A DNA stretch of 8,547 nt from NCBI GenBank assembly GCA_964225135.1, contig CAXQNQ010000218.1, positions 1 to 8,547 on the forward strand, read 5' to 3'. Shown piece after piece: positions 5,700-8,547 of the stretch. Both the position numbers and the translations under genes were made by a program. The notes below the pieces were generated by a model, which saw only the letters and a program-made list of their open reading frames with translations, was not told where the DNA came from and did no database searches. Position 1 is the first letter of the stretch. Every line of letters begins with the position of its first letter. This DNA comes from AM-2324 sp964225135. Lineage in GTDB: Bacteria; Bacteroidota; Bacteroidia; Chitinophagales; Saprospiraceae.

Positions 5700-8435
5700 A
5701 TGAAAAAGTTTTTACAAACTTTCATGTTCTTGTTAATCGCAGGTGTAACCTTCGGACAAGGAACAGTTAACGGTAAAATTGTCGATGCTAAAACAAATGA
5801 AGCATTGCCAGGTGCCACAATCCTAGTGCAAGGTACTACTGATGGTACTGTGACAGGATTCGATGGAACATTCTCTCTTGAAGTATCGGAAGGTGCTACT
5901 TTAGAGGTTTCCTACATTGGTTACTCTACGATGGAAGTTTCCGCTAGAAACGGAATGGAAATCAAAATGGAAGCTGATCTTAATGTATTGGGAGAAGTAG
6001 TTATTACTTCAGGTGTAATTGATTTTGCTAAGGTAAGAGAAACACCAGTAGCAGTTTCAACTATCTCTCCAAGTGAGATCTCGCTTAAAGTGGGTAACCA
6101 AGAATTCCCTGAAATTATGAATAAAACTCCAGGTGTATACGCTACTAAGCAAGGTGGTGGATATGGAGATTCAAGAATTTCACTTAGAGGTTTTGACCAA
6201 AGAAACACATCATTCCTAATCAACGGACAGCCAGTCAATGATATGGAGAATGGATGGGTTTACTGGTCTAACTGGGCTGGTCTTACAGATGTTGCATCTG
6301 GTATCCAGATTCAAAGAGGTTTAGGAGCTTCTCGTTTAGCAGTTCCTTCAGTAGGTGGTACAGTATCTATCTTCACTAAAGCTGCGGAAGCAAAAAGAGG
6401 AGGATCTGCACAACAAGTAATTGGTAACGATGGATTCCAAAAGACTTCAGTTGCTATTTCTACTGGTCTAAATGATAATGGATGGGCAACTTCATTCTTG
6501 CTTTCTAGGTGGGCAGGTAATGGATATATCTACAATACGCAAGGAGAAGGTTGGACTTACTTTGCAGCTGTAGGTTATGCACCAGAAGGTTCTAACCACT
6601 CATTGAACTTATCTGTTCTTGGAGCTGGCCAATGGCACCACCAAAGAGATGTATGGGTTTCTATTCGTGATTACCAAAACTTCGGAGAAGAAGGTTTGGA
6701 TAGAAGATGGAACTCTAACGGTGGTTACATGACTAACGCTGATGGTGAGGTAGAGGAATTCTCTATGAGAAGAAACTTCTACAACAAGCCACTAGCTACT
6801 TTCAACTGGGATTGGGATATTTCTAGCAAGCTTAAATTAGCTACTTCATTCTACGGTTCTGCCGGTAGAGGTGGTGGTACTGGACCAAGAGGTAACAACT
6901 TCAGAAATTCTGATATTAACTACTATCCGTTTAGAAAAGATTTAACGGAGCACGTTATTGAGGATGGTATCAATAACAGAGATGAAGATGGCTTTATCAA
7001 CTTTGATAATGCAGTCGCTGTAAACCAAGGTACAACTGAAGGTTACACTGGTGTTAATGGTGATTATGCTGGTCAAAAAGTTGGATCTAATGGTTACAAA
7101 GATGATGGTGTAAATAGAGCTGTATTAATCAGAAGAGCATCTATGAACTCACACAATTGGGTTGGTGCAATCTCTAACTTAGAGTATACAACAGACGCAT
7201 TCAAATTTTCTGTTGGAGTTGACTTAAGAAACTACACAGGATATCACTACAGAGCGTTAAATAACTTAATGGGTCTTGATGCTTATTACTCTACAGGTAA
7301 TGACAATTCAAATGGTCAATTCATCAATACTACTATCGAAGCATCTCCGTTTAACAATACAGGAATTGCTGGTCCAAAAATCGATTACTATAATATCGGT
7401 GAAGTAAGATGGGTAGGATATAATGGTATGGTTGAGTACAACAATGGTGGTGCTTTAACTGCTGTTGTTCAAGCTGGAACATCTAGCCAATCATTCCAAA
7501 GAATTGATTACTTTGATCAAGCAGCTAATCCTGAGTCAGAAGTACAAACTCAACCAGGTGGATACGTAAAAGGTGGTGCAAACTACAACCTTAACGAGAA
7601 GATGAATGTATTCTTCAATACTGGTATGATTTCTCGTCAACCAAACTTTGATGGTGTATTCCCTGGATATGCTAATGATATTAATCCAGATCTTCAGAAT
7701 GAGACTATTACTTCATTCGAGTTAGGATATGGTTATGTATCAAATAACTTCAAAGCAAATGTAAACCTTTACTCTACAACTTGGGGTAACCGTTTCATAA
7801 CAAGAGGATTTACTACTGAACTTGGAGTAGATGGAACAGCTCAATTTAGCGATGTAGATGTACTTCATAACGGTATTGAAATTGAAGCTTCTTGGAGACC
7901 AATGTCTGATTTAAGATTGAAAGGTATGGCTTCACTTGGTGACTGGTCATATACTAAAGACTTTACAGCTACATTGTTTGATGAGAATCAGCAGCAAGTA
8001 GGTGAGGGTACTCTTTACCTGAATGGTGCTAAAGTAGGTGATGCAGCTCAAACTGTACTATACTTCGAAGCAGATTATAAAGTAGGAAAGAGTGTAAATG
8101 TTGATTTAGGTTACCGCTTCGTAGATAACTTATACGCAGATTACTCTATTACGGATAATACATTTACATCACCGGATAACGCAGGAGCGCTTCTACTTCC
8201 ATCATATGGATTATTAGATGCAGGTCTTACATTTAATTTCCCAATTGGTAATTTAGATGGACGTTTCCGTGTTAACGTAAACAACGTACTTGATACAGAG
8301 TACATTGCAGAATCTAATTCAAATGTTCATGTTGATGATAATACAGTGGACACTTGGAACGGAGTAGACGTAAGAAACTACGTATGGTTTGGTTTCGGAC
8401 GTACTTGGAACGCAAGTTTCAAAGTGAATTTCTAA
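5700..8435 (+). CDS. TonB-dependent outer-membrane receptor with carboxypeptidase-like regulatory domain
   Basis: A complete 911-residue TonB-dependent receptor that should import a nutrient across the outer membrane using energy passed by TonB-ExbB-ExbD. Residues 1-20 form a signal peptide (MKKFLQTFMFLLIAGVTFGQ). Residues about 21-93 are a carboxypeptidase-regulatory-like beta-sandwich (GKIVDAKTNEALPGATILVQGT, FDGTFSLEV, LEVSYIGYST), typical of Bacteroidota. LGEVVITSG (97-105) is in the place of a TonB-box/linker. The plug follows at about 113-228, with PGVYATKQGGG, RISLRGFDQRNTSFLINGQPVND and a QIQRGLGASRLAVPSVGGTVSIFTK segment. The remainder is a beta-barrel rich in Asn, Gly, Tyr and Trp, ending in FKVNF with the C-terminal Phe expected for barrel assembly. 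Size is below most SusC proteins (about 1000) and no SusD-like gene follows, so a non-SusC receptor for iron complexes, vitamins, peptides or small oligosaccharides is possible; substrate unknown. The gene appears monocistronic. Confidence 0.94.
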   Translation: MKKFLQTFMFLLIAGVTFGQGTVNGKIVDAKTNEALPGATILVQGTTDGTVTGFDGTFSLEVSEGATLEVSYIGYSTMEVSARNGMEIKMEADLNVLGEVVITSGVIDFAKVRETPVAVSTISPSEISLKVGNQEFPEIMNKTPGVYATKQGGGYGDSRISLRGFDQRNTSFLINGQPVNDMENGWVYWSNWAGLTDVASGIQIQRGLGASRLAVPSVGGTVSIFTKAAEAKRGGSAQQVIGNDGFQKTSVAISTGLNDNGWATSFLLSRWAGNGYIYNTQGEGWTYFAAVGYAPEGSNHSLNLSVLGAGQWHHQRDVWVSIRDYQNFGEEGLDRRWNSNGGYMTNADGEVEEFSMRRNFYNKPLATFNWDWDISSKLKLATSFYGSAGRGGGTGPRGNNFRNSDINYYPFRKDLTEHVIEDGINNRDEDGFINFDNAVAVNQGTTEGYTGVNGDYAGQKVGSNGYKDDGVNRAVLIRRASMNSHNWVGAISNLEYTTDAFKFSVGVDLRNYTGYHYRALNNLMGLDAYYSTGNDNSNGQFINTTIEASPFNNTGIAGPKIDYYNIGEVRWVGYNGMVEYNNGGALTAVVQAGTSSQSFQRIDYFDQAANPESEVQTQPGGYVKGGANYNLNEKMNVFFNTGMISRQPNFDGVFPGYANDINPDLQNETITSFELGYGYVSNNFKANVNLYSTTWGNRFITRGFTTELGVDGTAQFSDVDVLHNGIEIEASWRPMSDLRLKGMASLGDWSYTKDFTATLFDENQQQVGEGTLYLNGAKVGDAAQTVLYFEADYKVGKSVNVDLGYRFVDNLYADYSITDNTFTSPDNAGALLLPSYGLLDAGLTFNFPIGNLDGRFRVNVNNVLDTEYIAESNSNVHVDDNTVDTWNGVDVRNYVWFGFGRTWNASFKVNF

Positions 8436-8443
8436 AGTATAAT

Positions 8444-8478
8444 ACAATAAGGGTGATATAATATTCACCTGATATTGT
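8444..8478 (+). repeat. Imperfect stem-loop in the 3' untranslated region of the receptor gene
   Basis: ACAATA (8444-8449) pairs with TATTGT (8473-8478) and GGTGA (8452-8456) pairs with TCACC (8465-8469), separated by a small internal loop. It lies between the stop codon and the terminator and lacks a T run, so it is not itself a terminator. It could protect the mRNA 3' end; function is inferred only from position. Confidence 0.4.
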
Positions 8479-8501
8479 GTCATAATAGTCTTATAAGTAC
8501 G

Positions 8502-8532
8502 GCGACTCTGCTTCTGCAGAGTCGCTTTTTTT
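8502..8532 (+). terminator. Strong rho-independent terminator after the TonB-dependent receptor gene
   Basis: Perfect 10-bp GC-rich stem GCGACTCTGC (8502-8511) with GCAGAGTCGC (8516-8525), a 4-nt loop and seven T residues (8526-8532), 66 bases after the stop codon. It closes the receptor transcript and supports a single-gene unit. Confidence 0.95.
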
Positions 8533-8547
8533 ATTACCCCAATAGTA

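Noticed and set aside
5921..6238. 105-codon minus-strand open frame
   Set aside because: It is antisense to the linker and plug of the TonB-dependent receptor, whose coding sequence is unmistakable there.
5700..8547. A SusC/SusD polysaccharide utilisation locus
   Set aside because: There is no susD-like gene, glycosidase or regulator nearby, the receptor is short for SusC, and a strong terminator ends the unit.
1..8547. CRISPR array, tRNA/rRNA genes, insertion sequences or attachment sites
   Set aside because: Reading both strands revealed no regularly spaced repeats, no tRNA-like cloverleaf or CCA end, and no transposase or terminal inverted repeats.

Overview
The window looks like chromosomal DNA from a free-living Bacteroidota bacterium, probably of the Cytophagales type. 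This is inferred from AT-rich composition, start codons without clear Shine-Dalgarno sequences, promoter-like TAnnTTTG elements, a DUF6495-like protein known to me only from this phylum, and a large TonB-dependent receptor with an N-terminal carboxypeptidase-regulatory-like domain. I cannot name a genus.

Layout, left to right. Positions 1-1014 (+) hold the C-terminal part of a class I ribonucleotide reductase large subunit, cut by the window edge and followed by a strong intrinsic terminator (1047-1078). Next come four compact genes in alternating orientation: a CobB-type sirtuin deacylase (minus, 1122-1811), a CaiB/BaiF CoA-transferase (plus, 1859-2929), a DUF6495-like protein (minus, 2916-3404) and a D-2-hydroxyacid dehydrogenase resembling phosphoglycerate dehydrogenase (plus, 3459-4442). 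The divergent pairs are separated by only 47 and 54 bp, and the convergent pair overlaps by 14 bp at the 3' ends. Then follow a predicted lipoprotein form of an isoaspartyl peptidase/plant-type asparaginase (plus, 4490-5509), a 190-bp AT-rich gap with weak secondary structure and a -7-like promoter element, and a complete 911-residue TonB-dependent receptor (plus, 5700-8435) closed by a very clear terminator (8502-8532).

The genes cover DNA-precursor synthesis, protein deacylation, CoA-thioester chemistry, hydroxyacid/serine metabolism, extracytoplasmic peptide salvage and outer-membrane uptake. They do not form an obvious single pathway or defence system. I see no mobile element, tRNA, rRNA, CRISPR array or phage signature. 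The window reads as an ordinary core/housekeeping region. The points worth a second look are the reduced zinc-ligand set of the sirtuin and its tight divergent pairing with a CoA-transferase, the exported asparaginase with a GTG start and nearly leaderless promoter candidate, the insertion in the hydroxyacid dehydrogenase, and the orphan receptor without a SusD partner.
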